The notes: a model not told the origin generated them from the letters alone. Shown: positions 52,409 to 61,768, numbered from the stretch's first letter. The stretch is DNA of 64,000 bases from Roseburia sp. 1XD42-34 (GCF_009917385.1 NZ_QWLJ01000008.1:62001-126000), one strand, 5' to 3'. Numbers and translations: made by a program.

Positions 52409-52428
52409 TTGATAAAACGTTTTACCAA
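52409..52428. promoter_or_regulatory. LacI-type operator of the ribokinase operon
   Basis: TTGATAAAACGTTTTACCAA: a 20-bp near-perfect palindrome centred on CG, the hallmark of LacI/GalR-family sites. It lies about 16 bp upstream of the AGGAGG site, where a bound repressor would block transcription. Confidence 0.7.
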
Positions 52429-52496
52429 ATTAAATATACAACGCATACATAATTAACGTCAACATTTATTTTTAATATTTATTGATTTTTTTACAA

Positions 52497-52756
52497 GATA
52501 AGAAACTATAAAATGAGGAGCTCGGGGATAACAAAATAACCGAATAAGCTACATCCGGCGCAAGCGCCAACAACGATGTAACTTCACGAATCGCCTTACG
52601 ATAATTCATCATTGGTTGTAGCTAAGAGGAAGGTCGACTAAAAACGGGCTTGCCGCTCAGGCGTCGGCATACCCCTGGTTTTAGTGGCATGATTCCTAAA
52701 ACTTTAGTTGATTCGTTCCACTCGCTACGTTGCTAAACGGGCGCCTTGCGCTTTTT
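52497..52756 (+). repeat. Repeat family A, copy 11 (full length)
   Basis: GATAAGAAACTATAAAATGA start, CGCAAGCGCCAACAACG, GACTAAAAACGGGCTTGCCG module, CTAAAACTTTAGTTGATTCG, and GCTAAACGGGCGCCTTGCGC end. It lies 50 bp upstream of the ribokinase operon in the opposite orientation. Confidence 0.86.
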
Positions 52757-52765
52757 TCCAAAGAA

Positions 52766-52795
52766 GAAGCTGGCCCCTAAGGACCAGCTCTGTGA
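52766..52795 (-). terminator. Hairpin next to family A copy 11
   Basis: AGCTGG - CCCCTAAGGA - CCAGCT; on the minus strand followed by TCTTCTTT. Similar in position and sequence to the hairpin beside copy 10 (47222-47252). Confidence 0.4.
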
Positions 52796-53239
52796 AGGAG
52801 AGAGAGTTCATATCAGCAGCGTAAACAGGATGCTTCATACAGCATGATTTCTTTATGAAGCCGTTTACACCAATCGTTCGTTATTTCCATTTGGGAAAAT
52901 ATACGATTGAGATTGGATAACATCACGTCCAGAGAACAATTTTATTACAAAGAAGGGACAGTTTCCAAACAAAGATTATGTCAGAAATAGTACCTAGCTG
53001 ATTGTAATTTTGCTTACTTGGACGAATAAAGAACTGCTTTCTCCTTCAAGAGTTATTGTTACCTACTTGGATAGAATTATACACGGGATTAAAATTTTTT
53101 ATTCGCTGTTTTATTTACGATGAAAAGACAATTTTGTATCGTGGATTGTTAAGATTAACCGCGGGGACAAAAAAAGAATTATAATATAGCAGGTCCAAGG
53201 AAACTAATGCATTATAGCTACATTGTCGAAAAAAAGCGT
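52796..53239. other. Spacer upstream of ecsA
   Basis: About 440 bp without a supported gene. No repeat copy or known RNA was recognised. Confidence 0.35.
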
Positions 53240-53246
53240 ACTGTTT

Positions 53247-53276
53247 GCTTTGTTTTTTGCATTGGACAAATGCTAA
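53247..53276 (+). promoter_or_regulatory. Candidate promoter of ecsAB
   Basis: TTGCTT or TTGTTT, 18-23 bp, then TGC-TAAAAT (53271-53276), about 30 bp before the ecsA GTG. The extended -10 is the more convincing half. Confidence 0.4.
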
Positions 53277-53307
53277 AATAAAGAGAATAGAAGAGGAGGA
53301 GCACACT

Positions 53308-54054
53308 GTGGAACCATTACTGCATATTGAGAGTCTTTATGGCGGATATACACATAAAAATGTGTTACAAGGAATATCTTTTACGGTTTATCCAGGTGAA
53401 ATCGTCGGCTTAATTGGTCTAAATGGAGCTGGTAAGAGTACGACGATTAAGCATGTGATTGGGTTAATGCAACCTAAAAAAGGGGCTATCACGGTTAATG
53501 GCAAAACGTTTCAGGCAAATTCAGAGACGTACCGAAGTCAAATGGCTTACATACCAGAGATGCCAATTTTATATGATGAATTGACGCTTTATGAACATCT
53601 TCATTTAACGGCTATGGCTTATGATATACCGCAAGATATATTTGATAAAAGACTTGAGCCATTGTTAAAAGAGTTTCGCATGGAAAAAAAGTTAAACTGG
53701 TTTCCGGTGCATTTTTCAAAAGGAATGCGCCAAAAAGTAATGATTATGTGTGCGTTCTTAATTGAACCGCCGCTATATATCGTGGACGAGCCTTTTGTCG
53801 GTTTGGATCCCCTCGGTATTCAATCTTATTTGCAGCTGATGGACCAGATGAAACAAAAAGGCTCTGGAGTGTTGATGTCTACCCATATTTTAGCAACAGC
53901 GGAGCGATATTGTGATCGGTTTGTTATTTTGCATGATGGGACGATACGGGCAGATGGTAGCTTAGACCAATTGCGGGAAGCCTTTGCAATGCCAGGCGCT
54001 ACATTAGATGATTTATATGTACAATTAACAAAGGAAGATAACCACCATGTTTAA
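53308..54054 (+). CDS. ecsA: ABC transporter ATPase EcsA
   Basis: 248 aa from GTG after GAGGAGGAG, matching the known EcsA length; the longer upstream frame is rejected. Walker A GLNGAGKST, a degenerate signature FSKGMRQKV, Walker B LYIVDEPFVGLDP, H-loop STHILATAE. EcsAB affects protein secretion, competence and regulated intramembrane proteolysis by RasP in B. subtilis; its substrate is debated (peptide export is likely). It overlaps ecsB by 8 nt. Confidence 0.94.
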   Translation: MEPLLHIESLYGGYTHKNVLQGISFTVYPGEIVGLIGLNGAGKSTTIKHVIGLMQPKKGAITVNGKTFQANSETYRSQMAYIPEMPILYDELTLYEHLHLTAMAYDIPQDIFDKRLEPLLKEFRMEKKLNWFPVHFSKGMRQKVMIMCAFLIEPPLYIVDEPFVGLDPLGIQSYLQLMDQMKQKGSGVLMSTHILATAERYCDRFVILHDGTIRADGSLDQLREAFAMPGATLDDLYVQLTKEDNHHV

Positions 54055-55267
54055 TGCCCATGTTTTTTTTAAGCAACGTTTTTCAGCGCATTTAAAAGAA
54101 ACGAGTCGCTATTTACGCTATATTTTTAACGGACATATAGCTATTGCGATGTTGTTTTTTATCTCTGCCTTGGCATTTTATTATCAAAAGTGGTTACAGG
54201 AAATTCCAAATGATTTTCCTGCTGCTTGGATTATTGGTATTGTTTTTGGATGCCTAGCGAGCTACAGCCCTGTTCGAACGTTATTAAAAGAGCCTGATCT
54301 TGTTTTTCTAATTCCAGCAGAGCATAAGATGAGAGCGTATTTTCGCAATGCGCTCGTATATAGCTTTACGATCCAATTATATCTTGTATTACTAGCTGCT
54401 GCTGCATTTGGTCCGCTATATACAACTGTTTTTACAAGCCGTGCTGGAAGTGTGTATTTATTAACCATCGCTTTATTGCTCGTATTTAAATTTGCCAATC
54501 TTATTGCCAATTGGTGGATGCTCCGAGTGAGGGAACGTGATTTAAGGCTTATCGATGTAGTAGTACGAACGGTATTAAATATTGCGGTATTCTATTTTTT
54601 TATTTCTGGAAATATGCTAATGGCTGGGATAGCGACTTTGCTATTTGGGGTTGTGTTTTTATATGACTATCAAGTCTCCAGTAAACGCCCAGGGCTGTTA
54701 TGGGATTTGTTAGTAGAAAAAGACCAAAGTCGTATGCAGGCATTTTATCGATTAGCAAACATGTTTGCAGATGTTCCGCATTTAAAAAGTAAAGTGAAGA
54801 AACGTCATTGGTTAGTGCGTATCTTTAGCCGAGTTCCGTTTTCAAACGCAAATACGTACGATTATTTAAATCGGATTACGTTTATTCGCAGTGGTGACTA
54901 TCTTGGCATGTATGTAAGATTAGTCATTATTGGCGGACTCATTATTTATGTCATTCCGCCCCTATGGCTGAAGATTATTTTTGCCTTACTGTTCCTCTAT
55001 TTAAGCAGTTTTCAAATGATGGCTTTATATCAGCATCACCGTACCATTTTGTGGCTAGATCTGTACCCGGTAGCGCTTCAGGTTCGACAGCAATCGCTGT
55101 TGAAATTAGTACTGCAGCTAAGTGTATTGCAAGTGATTTTATTTACGGCTCAGTTTGTAGTAATGGGGATTTATTTAGGTGCGATAATTACGTGTATAAG
55201 TGGTATTTGGTTTGCTGTGTTGTTTGTCCATGGATATGTGAAAAAAAGCTTGCGTAAAAGCATATGA
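54047..55267 (+). CDS. ecsB: ABC transporter membrane protein EcsB
   Basis: 406 aa, about eight hydrophobic segments in two groups (about 25-200 and 285-400) separated by a basic cytoplasmic loop. HVFFKQRFSAHLKETSRYLR at the N-terminus is typical of EcsB. It pairs with EcsA, translationally coupled. The ecsC gene that follows in B. subtilis is absent here. Confidence 0.92.
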   Translation: MFNAHVFFKQRFSAHLKETSRYLRYIFNGHIAIAMLFFISALAFYYQKWLQEIPNDFPAAWIIGIVFGCLASYSPVRTLLKEPDLVFLIPAEHKMRAYFRNALVYSFTIQLYLVLLAAAAFGPLYTTVFTSRAGSVYLLTIALLLVFKFANLIANWWMLRVRERDLRLIDVVVRTVLNIAVFYFFISGNMLMAGIATLLFGVVFLYDYQVSSKRPGLLWDLLVEKDQSRMQAFYRLANMFADVPHLKSKVKKRHWLVRIFSRVPFSNANTYDYLNRITFIRSGDYLGMYVRLVIIGGLIIYVIPPLWLKIIFALLFLYLSSFQMMALYQHHRTILWLDLYPVALQVRQQSLLKLVLQLSVLQVILFTAQFVVMGIYLGAIITCISGIWFAVLFVHGYVKKSLRKSI

Positions 55268-55292
55268 GGAGATGCACCCTCATGTGCTTTTT
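55256..55292 (+). terminator. Terminator of ecsAB
   Basis: AAAAGCATATGAGG - AGATGCA - CCCTCATGTGCTTTTT. It overlaps the ecsB stop codon. Confidence 0.8.
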
Positions 55293-55324
55293 ACAAGTAA
55301 GACTAAGAATAAGTAATAGCATTA

Positions 55325-56494
55325 TTACTTAGCTTGATAAGCAAAATAAGTCGTTATTAATGTTTTTGCAGCGATCGGCATGGCTTGTTCATGAAAATCA
55401 AATTTCGGATGGTGGTGTGGATATGGTTGTGCATCCTTTTGAGCGCCTGTAAAGAAGAATGCTCCTGGTTTTTTCAACAAATAGTATGCAAAATCCTCTC
55501 CAGCCATGGAAGGATTTACCTCTTCTGTCCTATTAATTTCTTTTATATTTTCGGAAATTTTCAATAATAATTCCGTCTCCTCAGCATGATTAATTAAAGG
55601 CGGATACCCTTTGACATAATCAAACGAATAGGTAGCCTGATTACTTATGCATATCCCTTTAATCAATGCTTCCATTTCAGCTATGATTTTATCCTGCAAT
55701 AAAGGATTGACGTAGCGAACCGTTCCAACGAGTCTTGCTTTATCTGCAATCACATTAAATGCTTCCCCTGCTTCAAAAATACCTACCGTTACAACAGCTG
55801 TATCTAATGGGTCGATTCTTCGGCTGACGATTTGCTGCAACTGTGAAATAAGCTGTGAGCCAATCACGATTGCATCCTTTGTTTCATGCGGATACGCACC
55901 GTGCCCGCCTTTTCCTTGAATTTCTATTTCAAAACGATCAGCGCCCGCCATGAAAGCATCTTTGGAGGTTTGTAATACGCCAAGAGGTATTGTCGCCCAT
56001 AAGTGTGTGCCAAATACGGCGTCGACATGGTCGATAGCACCTGAATCAACGATAGGTTTTGCTCCACCTGGGGCATATTCTTCTGCATGCTGATGTATAA
56101 AAACAACCGTCCCAGGCAAATCTTGCTGGTATGCTTTTAAAGCTTTCGCTAAAACTAGCAGGGTAGCTGTGTGCCCGTCGTGCCCGCATGCATGCATCAC
56201 ACCGTCTATCTTTGAACGGTAGGGAACGTCTTTTTCATCTTGTATTGGAAGGGCATCAAAATCGGCCCGCAAAGCAATGATTTTTCCTGGTTTTGTGCCT
56301 TTTAGCGTTGCAATGACACCATTTCCCCCAACATTAGTTTCATATGGTAATCCTAGTTCTTCATAATAATTGGCAATATAAGCAGCTGTTTTTGTTTCCT
56401 GAAACGAGAGTTCAGGGTATTGATGAAGATGTCTGCGAATTTGTACCATTTCTTCATAAAGCTCCTCGATGGACTGATGAATTTGCTCTAACAC
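55325..56494 (-). CDS. yhaA: M20-family amidohydrolase (YhaA/AmhX-like)
   Basis: 389 aa. Motifs of the aminoacylase/IAA-amino-acid hydrolase branch: RADFDALPIQDE, HACGHDGHTATLL, HQHAEEYAPGG (catalytic Glu pair), and HPKFDFHE at the C-terminus. The inserted dimerisation domain spans about 185-300. It is expected to deacylate N-acyl amino acids in the cytoplasm. B. subtilis has yhaA beside ecsABC, so the symbol follows synteny. GTG start after AGGAGG; the same strand shows no operon partner. Confidence 0.85.
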   Translation of the reverse strand: MLEQIHQSIEELYEEMVQIRRHLHQYPELSFQETKTAAYIANYYEELGLPYETNVGGNGVIATLKGTKPGKIIALRADFDALPIQDEKDVPYRSKIDGVMHACGHDGHTATLLVLAKALKAYQQDLPGTVVFIHQHAEEYAPGGAKPIVDSGAIDHVDAVFGTHLWATIPLGVLQTSKDAFMAGADRFEIEIQGKGGHGAYPHETKDAIVIGSQLISQLQQIVSRRIDPLDTAVVTVGIFEAGEAFNVIADKARLVGTVRYVNPLLQDKIIAEMEALIKGICISNQATYSFDYVKGYPPLINHAEETELLLKISENIKEINRTEEVNPSMAGEDFAYYLLKKPGAFFFTGAQKDAQPYPHHHPKFDFHEQAMPIAAKTLITTYFAYQAK

Positions 56495-56628
56495 AGCAAG
56501 AACCTCCTGATGTTTTAGTTGTTATTATAACATTAGCAGGTTATGAAAAGAATATATATTTTGAAATATAAGACAAAAACATGCGAGAATGGTGTTTGTA
56601 TAAAGATGATCTTTAGGTGATGATCATG

Positions 56629-56664
56629 AAAAAAAGCTTGTAGAGAAAAATGTCTCTACAAGCT
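56629..56664 (-). terminator. Terminator of the ferritin-like gene
   Basis: On the minus strand: AGCTTGTAGAGA - CATTTT - TCTCTACAAGCT followed by TTTTTT. Textbook quality. Confidence 0.87.
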
Positions 56665-56703
56665 AATCATCTCAGTTAGTTAATAATGAGTAATTATTTC
56701 ACT

Positions 56704-57138
56704 TTAAGCAAATCGGGGGTCAGCTAGAAGTCGTTCAATTTCTTCTTTATGATGGGTTTCATCAGCAATGAGGTCCTCCAGTTTCACTACAAGCTCGGTA
56801 TAGCCTAAGTTTTCTGCTTGTTTTTTCCTTTCCTCATAGCGTTTGATTGTATCTGTTTCAGCTTGTAAGGTAGCTTGTAATAGATCCTTGACATCAGTTG
56901 GTTGCGGTATTTCAGCTGCTTTGGTTGTAGGTGTACCACCTAATGAGCTGATTTTTTCCGATAAATATAAAGCATGTCCTAACTCATCGTTTATTTCTGC
57001 CTCAAAAAAAGGCTTTAGTGCAGAACGGTATAATCCACTTACTACTGAGGCACTGTACGTATATTGAATAGCTGCGCCATATTCATGTGCTAAGTCTTCA
57101 TTTAATCCGTCAATTAATGCTTGAAGTTCTTTATCCAT
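56704..57138 (-). CDS. Ferritin-like diiron protein
   Basis: 144 aa, four-helix bundle. The diiron ligands are visible: Glu in AHEYGA (helix 1), ExxH in EINDELGH (helix 2), Glu in LQAETDTIKRYEER (helix 3) and ExxH in ADETHHKEE (helix 4), the bacterioferritin/rubrerythrin-type pattern. There is no rubredoxin domain or heme-binding Met in the expected place. Likely roles are iron storage or peroxide protection in the cytoplasm. Monocistronic. Confidence 0.85.
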   Translation of the reverse strand: MDKELQALIDGLNEDLAHEYGAAIQYTYSASVVSGLYRSALKPFFEAEINDELGHALYLSEKISSLGGTPTTKAAEIPQPTDVKDLLQATLQAETDTIKRYEERKKQAENLGYTELVVKLEDLIADETHHKEEIERLLADPRFA

Positions 57139-57264
57139 TTGTTATTCCATCCTTTCGTAAACTATTTTTGGCTCCATTTATTTAATTCCCTGCTTTGTTT
57201 TTTTAAAACCTAAATTCGGGTAAGATGAAAGAAAAAAGTTAAACTGATCGGAGGGGCTTATGCC

Positions 57265-57915
57265 ATGAAAAATAGGACAAGTTATTTGTATGGATTGATC
57301 TTTATGGGGGGGATAGTTTTAACCTTACTTTGGATGTATAAATTAGTGAATCAAACGGTTCCCTATGTCGATCAATGGACACGAGACTTAGTTAGCAGAT
57401 TAGATAATACGGCAGTTTACACTATGTTTCGCTGGATAACAGAACTAGGATCATCCACATTTACGATCCCGTTTGTCATTGTGATGGCGATCGTTTTTTG
57501 GTGGTTGTACCGCAATATGTTACCTGCACTTATTTTTAGCCTAGGGACACTTTTTACGCACTATTTTAATGTGGCGATTAAACAGCTCGTAGAAAGGGAA
57601 AGGCCTAGTATTTTAATTGCAGCAAACGCGGAAGGACATAGCTTTCCTTCGGGTCATGCCATGATTTCAATGGTTTGTTACGGTTTAGTAGCATTTTTTC
57701 TTTCCAAGCGACTAAAAGGGACGGTGAAGAAACAGCTTGTCCAAGCCTTTTTTGCAGGCTTGATTGTATTGATTGGTATGAGCCGTTACATCATCAATGT
57801 TCACTATTTAACTGACGTGCTGGCAGGGTTTTTTATTGGTTTTTTATGCTTGTTCGGCTTAGTAAGGCTTTACCAGTGGTTAGCAGACAAGCAGACTTCT
57901 CCGTCTAGGGGCTGA
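57265..57915 (+). CDS. PAP2-family membrane phosphatase
   Basis: 216 aa with six transmembrane segments. The three phosphatase motifs are complete: KQLVERERP, SFPSGHA and SRYIINVHYLTDVLAG. The family includes undecaprenyl-pyrophosphate phosphatase (BcrC) and lipid phosphatases such as YodM/PgpB. A cell-wall lipid-carrier recycling role would fit the LiaFSR-type operon just downstream, but substrate is not fixed by sequence. GGAGGGG precedes the ATG. Confidence 0.88.
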   Translation: MKNRTSYLYGLIFMGGIVLTLLWMYKLVNQTVPYVDQWTRDLVSRLDNTAVYTMFRWITELGSSTFTIPFVIVMAIVFWWLYRNMLPALIFSLGTLFTHYFNVAIKQLVERERPSILIAANAEGHSFPSGHAMISMVCYGLVAFFLSKRLKGTVKKQLVQAFFAGLIVLIGMSRYIINVHYLTDVLAGFFIGFLCLFGLVRLYQWLADKQTSPSRG

Positions 57916-58077
57916 GAAAAAAGCAGTCCCTAGGTGGTTCTCCTCTTTTTCCAATACGATAAGATATATATAGACGTGAACAATTTGATAATTAGCATGT
58001 GGTATGAAGTGCATGGCTGAAAAATCAAATGAAACTGTTTAAACATGAATATATATTTTGGAGAGGAGACATTCTAA

Positions 58078-59310
58078 ATGGAAGCAATGTCGCAAACAAG
58101 GCAGGGGAGCCCTGTTTTGAAAAACAGGAATTTTTTGTTGTTATTCATCGGTTCTGTTTTTTCTGCGCCCGGGTATTATATCTATTTAATCGCAGCGGAG
58201 TGGTTAATGTTAACATTAAGTGAAAATCGGGTTTATTTTGGAATGCTGTTTTTCGCAGCTTCTGTTCCAAGATTACTATTATTGGCGGTTGGTGGAGTTG
58301 TTGCTGATCGATTTAATAAACGGACCATTTTGTTTCTAGCCGATTTGCTGCGAGCTTTATTAATTGCTGCGCTCTTATTATTTCTTTATTTAGATGTTGT
58401 AACCGCATGGCATTTAATCATATTGGCAACATTGTTTGGAGTTGCCGACGCGTTTAGTTACCCGGTTACGAATTCGATGACACCGTTATTATTGGAAGAA
58501 GACCAGTTACAACAAGGAAATTCACTCATTCAAATGACAATGCAAATAAGCCCTATCTTAGGCCCTGCTTTAGGTGGGACATTAATAGCCATATTAGGTT
58601 TTCAAGGTGTTTTTTCTGTGGCTTGTGTTATGCTATTGATAGGTGCTTTGACTGTGCTTTTTATTCAACTAAAGCAGGGGAACGAAGGAAGAAGAGATCA
58701 TTCCCCGTGGACTGAATTAAAGGAAGGCTTAGCGTATGTACGTCAAAGTGAATTTATCATGGCAATTATGTTTATTGCTTTTTTTATTAATTTTTTCTTC
58801 TCGGGTCCTTTTTCCATAGGGATGCCAATTATTGTAAAGGATGTTTTTGAGGGAAGTGCTATTAGCTTGGCAACGATCCAAACAGCAATGGGGTTCGGTG
58901 CGATGGTTGGAGCAATTCTTTTAGCAGTGAGAAAAATAGCGAACTACAGAAAGGTTATATTATCCAGTTTATTGGTGGTTGGCTGCCTCTACACGTTTAC
59001 TGGAATATCATCGCATCTGTATATTAGTGCTATTTTAGTATTAATTATGGCTGCTTTATTGCAATTCGTTAACATTCCGATTTTTACTATTTTGCAAAAA
59101 ACAGTAGATAAAAGCATGTTAGGGAGAATAATGGGGCTCTTAGTGACGGTATCTACAGGTTTAATTCCAGTTTCTTATGTCGTAACTTCTACGTTAATCG
59201 CATTAGGTGTAGATATACGGTATATTATGATCGGAGGTGGGATTTTTATTGTTATTATAGCTATTATAAGTTTTAAATTTAAGCGTCTTCGTACTCTTGG
59301 AATGTCATAG
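58078..59310 (+). CDS. MFS transporter in the liaFSR operon
   Basis: 410 aa, 12 membrane spans, MFS_3/EntS-like. GGVVADRFNKRTILFLADLL is the conserved loop 2-3 motif; ISPILGPALGGTLIAILG follows. Related proteins export drugs or siderophores. GGAGAGGAG lies upstream; a second ATG three codons in is possible. The stop is 14 bp before liaF, and liaS and liaR follow, so the exporter is probably transcribed with a cell-envelope stress system. Confidence 0.87.
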   Translation: MEAMSQTRQGSPVLKNRNFLLLFIGSVFSAPGYYIYLIAAEWLMLTLSENRVYFGMLFFAASVPRLLLLAVGGVVADRFNKRTILFLADLLRALLIAALLLFLYLDVVTAWHLIILATLFGVADAFSYPVTNSMTPLLLEEDQLQQGNSLIQMTMQISPILGPALGGTLIAILGFQGVFSVACVMLLIGALTVLFIQLKQGNEGRRDHSPWTELKEGLAYVRQSEFIMAIMFIAFFINFFFSGPFSIGMPIIVKDVFEGSAISLATIQTAMGFGAMVGAILLAVRKIANYRKVILSSLLVVGCLYTFTGISSHLYISAILVLIMAALLQFVNIPIFTILQKTVDKSMLGRIMGLLVTVSTGLIPVSYVVTSTLIALGVDIRYIMIGGGIFIVIIAIISFKFKRLRTLGMS

Positions 59311-59323
59311 AGGTGATATATAT

Positions 59324-60073
59324 ATGAAAGATTTAATTCGATGGTTTATCGCAGTTTCTATCATCGGAATTGGTGTTATACTTGTCCTGTTTAATCTAGG
59401 AGTAATTGCTTTTGATGCATACCAGATATGGATTTACCTATATCCTGTTTTCTTCGTACTTGTTGGCGGGAAGTGGCTTATCCAATATATACGTAAAAAG
59501 GGCGGAAGCTGGGTAGTAGGTTCGTTTCTGCTTTTGTTTGGCTTGCTGCTGTTGTTTGATAGATTTGAAGTATTGTCATTTGGCTTTTTTGACGTATGGA
59601 AGCTATGGCCGTTATTGATTATCTACATTGGCGTTCAATTTTTAAAACGAGATAAACGTTTTTTATCTGTAAATTGGCGGAAAGAAGATCAAATAGATAT
59701 GGATGATATTTTTTCTAAGTTTTCCATTGGGACCTATGAATATACGAGACCTAATTGGAGAGTGGAGCCGACGAAACTCAGTTCGCTGTTTGGAGATTTC
59801 TATTTAGATCTCTCCAAAGCGTTTATTCCTGAACAGGAAATCCCATTTAGTATCCGCTCATTAGCAGGAGATGTGACCATCTTAATACCTGAGCATATAC
59901 CTTTTCGGATCCAAGCAATGGTAAGAGCAGGAGAAATTGAGGTAGTAGGACAACGTGCAGAGGGGATCCATCGGACGCTTTCGTATCAAAGTGAGGACTA
60001 TGAATATGCTGTGCGAAAAATTGATTTTACCGTTAAACTTGAAGCTGGATCGATTCGCATCGATCAAGTGTAG
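59324..60073 (+). CDS. liaF: LiaF/VraT-type envelope-stress inhibitor protein
   Basis: 249 aa. The ATG 7 nt after AGAGGTG is used rather than a start nine codons upstream inside the MFS gene. Three to four N-terminal membrane helices (about 5-110), then a cytosolic beta-rich LiaF domain (about 130-249: FSKFSIGTYEYTRPNWRVEP, SLFGDFYLDLSKAFIPE, LAGDVTILIPE). LiaF keeps the kinase LiaS off in the absence of cell-wall antibiotics. Confidence 0.9.
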   Translation: MKDLIRWFIAVSIIGIGVILVLFNLGVIAFDAYQIWIYLYPVFFVLVGGKWLIQYIRKKGGSWVVGSFLLLFGLLLLFDRFEVLSFGFFDVWKLWPLLIIYIGVQFLKRDKRFLSVNWRKEDQIDMDDIFSKFSIGTYEYTRPNWRVEPTKLSSLFGDFYLDLSKAFIPEQEIPFSIRSLAGDVTILIPEHIPFRIQAMVRAGEIEVVGQRAEGIHRTLSYQSEDYEYAVRKIDFTVKLEAGSIRIDQV

Positions 60074-60086
60074 AGGGGGAGCATGG

Positions 60087-61118
60087 ATGAATCATCGTTT
60101 TGCTAGTATTCGGTATAGCTATATTCGATCCCAATTATATGGCATGTTTCTATCATTTATCGTCTTACTTGCTACGTTGTTGACAATATATGTTTTGTTG
60201 GAACCGACCTGGTTAACCATTAAGGGGATTTTTTTATTTATGTTTCTTTATGTTTTAGTTGGACTGATCGTTTCTATTTATGCGGGTTTTAAATCTGGAG
60301 GTGATTTGAAATATCGATTTGATTATTTATCGACACAAATTACTCAATTTGCAAATGGAAACTATCAATCACGGTTACATTTTCAAGAAGGCGATGAGAT
60401 TACGAGAGTAGCTAATGAGATGAATGCATTAGGAGAAGCGCTGCAAGATCAAGTGAAGTCTTTGCAGCGAATGGCTGATGAAAGAGCTGATATGGCTAAA
60501 AACTCTTATAAGACTGCCGTAATGGAAGAAAGACAGCGCATTGCAAGGGACTTACATGATGCTGTCAGTCAACAATTATTTGCACTTGGTATGTTTTCTG
60601 AAGCGGCAATTAAACAATTGGATGAAGCTCCCGAATTAGCAAAGAAACAAATGATGGAGGTATCAAAAGCGGCATTACAATCGCAAACAGAAATGCGTGC
60701 GTTATTATTGCATTTACGTCCCGTTTATTTATCAGGTGAGCCATTAGATAAGGGAATTATTAAACTAGTAAATGAGTTACAACAAAAAAGCCATATCGAT
60801 TTTCAATTATTACTACCCGATAACCTGAATATTACGGAGACAATTGAAGAACATGTATTTCGTATTGTGCAGGAGGCACTTGCAAATATTTTACGTCATT
60901 CCAATGCGTCCAACGTAGTCATCCAGATTTCTAAACGTTCGGATGAGTTGTTGCTTCATATTAGTGATAATGGAAATGGGTTTAATGTGGACGAAGAAAG
61001 AAAAGTATCTTATGGATTAAAAACAATGAAGGAACGTAGTGAGGAATTAGGGGGGGCGTTTCGAATACGTTCCATTGAACAAGAAGGGACATATGTCGAT
61101 ATTCGTATACCTTGTTAG
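60087..61118 (+). CDS. liaS: LiaS-type sensor histidine kinase
   Basis: 343 aa from the ATG after GAGGGGGAGC; the longer frame beginning inside liaF is rejected. Two transmembrane helices (about 22-44 and 54-75) with almost no extracytoplasmic loop, typical of intramembrane-sensing kinases; a HAMP-like region (about 80-140); HisKA_3 with phospho-acceptor in RQRIARDLHDAVSQQLFALG; and a HATPase (HSNASNVVIQI, DNGNGF, GLKTMKERSEELGG). It responds to bacitracin-type lipid II interference in relatives. Confidence 0.93.
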   Translation: MNHRFASIRYSYIRSQLYGMFLSFIVLLATLLTIYVLLEPTWLTIKGIFLFMFLYVLVGLIVSIYAGFKSGGDLKYRFDYLSTQITQFANGNYQSRLHFQEGDEITRVANEMNALGEALQDQVKSLQRMADERADMAKNSYKTAVMEERQRIARDLHDAVSQQLFALGMFSEAAIKQLDEAPELAKKQMMEVSKAALQSQTEMRALLLHLRPVYLSGEPLDKGIIKLVNELQQKSHIDFQLLLPDNLNITETIEEHVFRIVQEALANILRHSNASNVVIQISKRSDELLLHISDNGNGFNVDEERKVSYGLKTMKERSEELGGAFRIRSIEQEGTYVDIRIPC

Positions 61119-61132
61119 AGGAGAGAAAGAAT

Positions 61133-61768
61133 ATGATTCAGGTAATCGTCGTTGATGATCATGAGATTGTAAGAAAAGGAATCGTTGCCTATTTGCACAC
61201 AGATAAAGAAATTGAAGTAATCGGACAAGCGGCAAATGGGAAGGAAGGAGCTAGAATCAGTTTACAACATCGTCCAGATGTCGTTTTAATGGATTTAATT
61301 ATGGAAGAGGGAAACGGAATAGAGGCAACTGCTCAAATTATGCAGCAATATCCAGAGTGTAGAGTTATCATTTTAACGAGCTTTTATGATGACGAGCAAA
61401 TATTCCCTGCACTGGAGGCCGGGGCATTTAGTTATCTATTAAAAACCTCCACAGCTACCGAAATTACCGAGGCAATTAAAAAAGCTTATCAAGGAGAAGC
61501 AGTGATTGAACCAAAAGTAGCTGGGAAATGGATGAGCAATTTTCGCACAGGCGAGAAAAAGCCTCATGAATATTTAACAGACCGAGAATTTGAAGTTTTA
61601 TTATGTATTGGAAATGGATTAACGAATCAGGAAATAAGTGAGCGATTATATATTGGGATTAAAACAGTAAAAACCCATGTGAGTAATATATTGTCAAAGC
61701 TTGAAGTAAATGATCGCACACAAGCAGCTGTTTATGTACATCGCAATCGGTTGTTTCATGTTAAATGA
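61133..61768 (+). CDS. liaR: LiaR-type response regulator
   Basis: 211 aa, NarL/FixJ class. Receiver domain with acidic pocket VVDDHEIVRKG, phospho-Asp in DVVLMDLIME and Lys in YLLKTS. LuxR-type HTH (LTDREFEVLLCIGNGLTNQE, then ISERLYIGIKTVKTHVSNIL). The ATG after GAGGAGAG is preferred over a TTG seven codons upstream. Target genes (liaI-H) are not in the window. Confidence 0.94.
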   Translation: MIQVIVVDDHEIVRKGIVAYLHTDKEIEVIGQAANGKEGARISLQHRPDVVLMDLIMEEGNGIEATAQIMQQYPECRVIILTSFYDDEQIFPALEAGAFSYLLKTSTATEITEAIKKAYQGEAVIEPKVAGKWMSNFRTGEKKPHEYLTDREFEVLLCIGNGLTNQEISERLYIGIKTVKTHVSNILSKLEVNDRTQAAVYVHRNRLFHVK

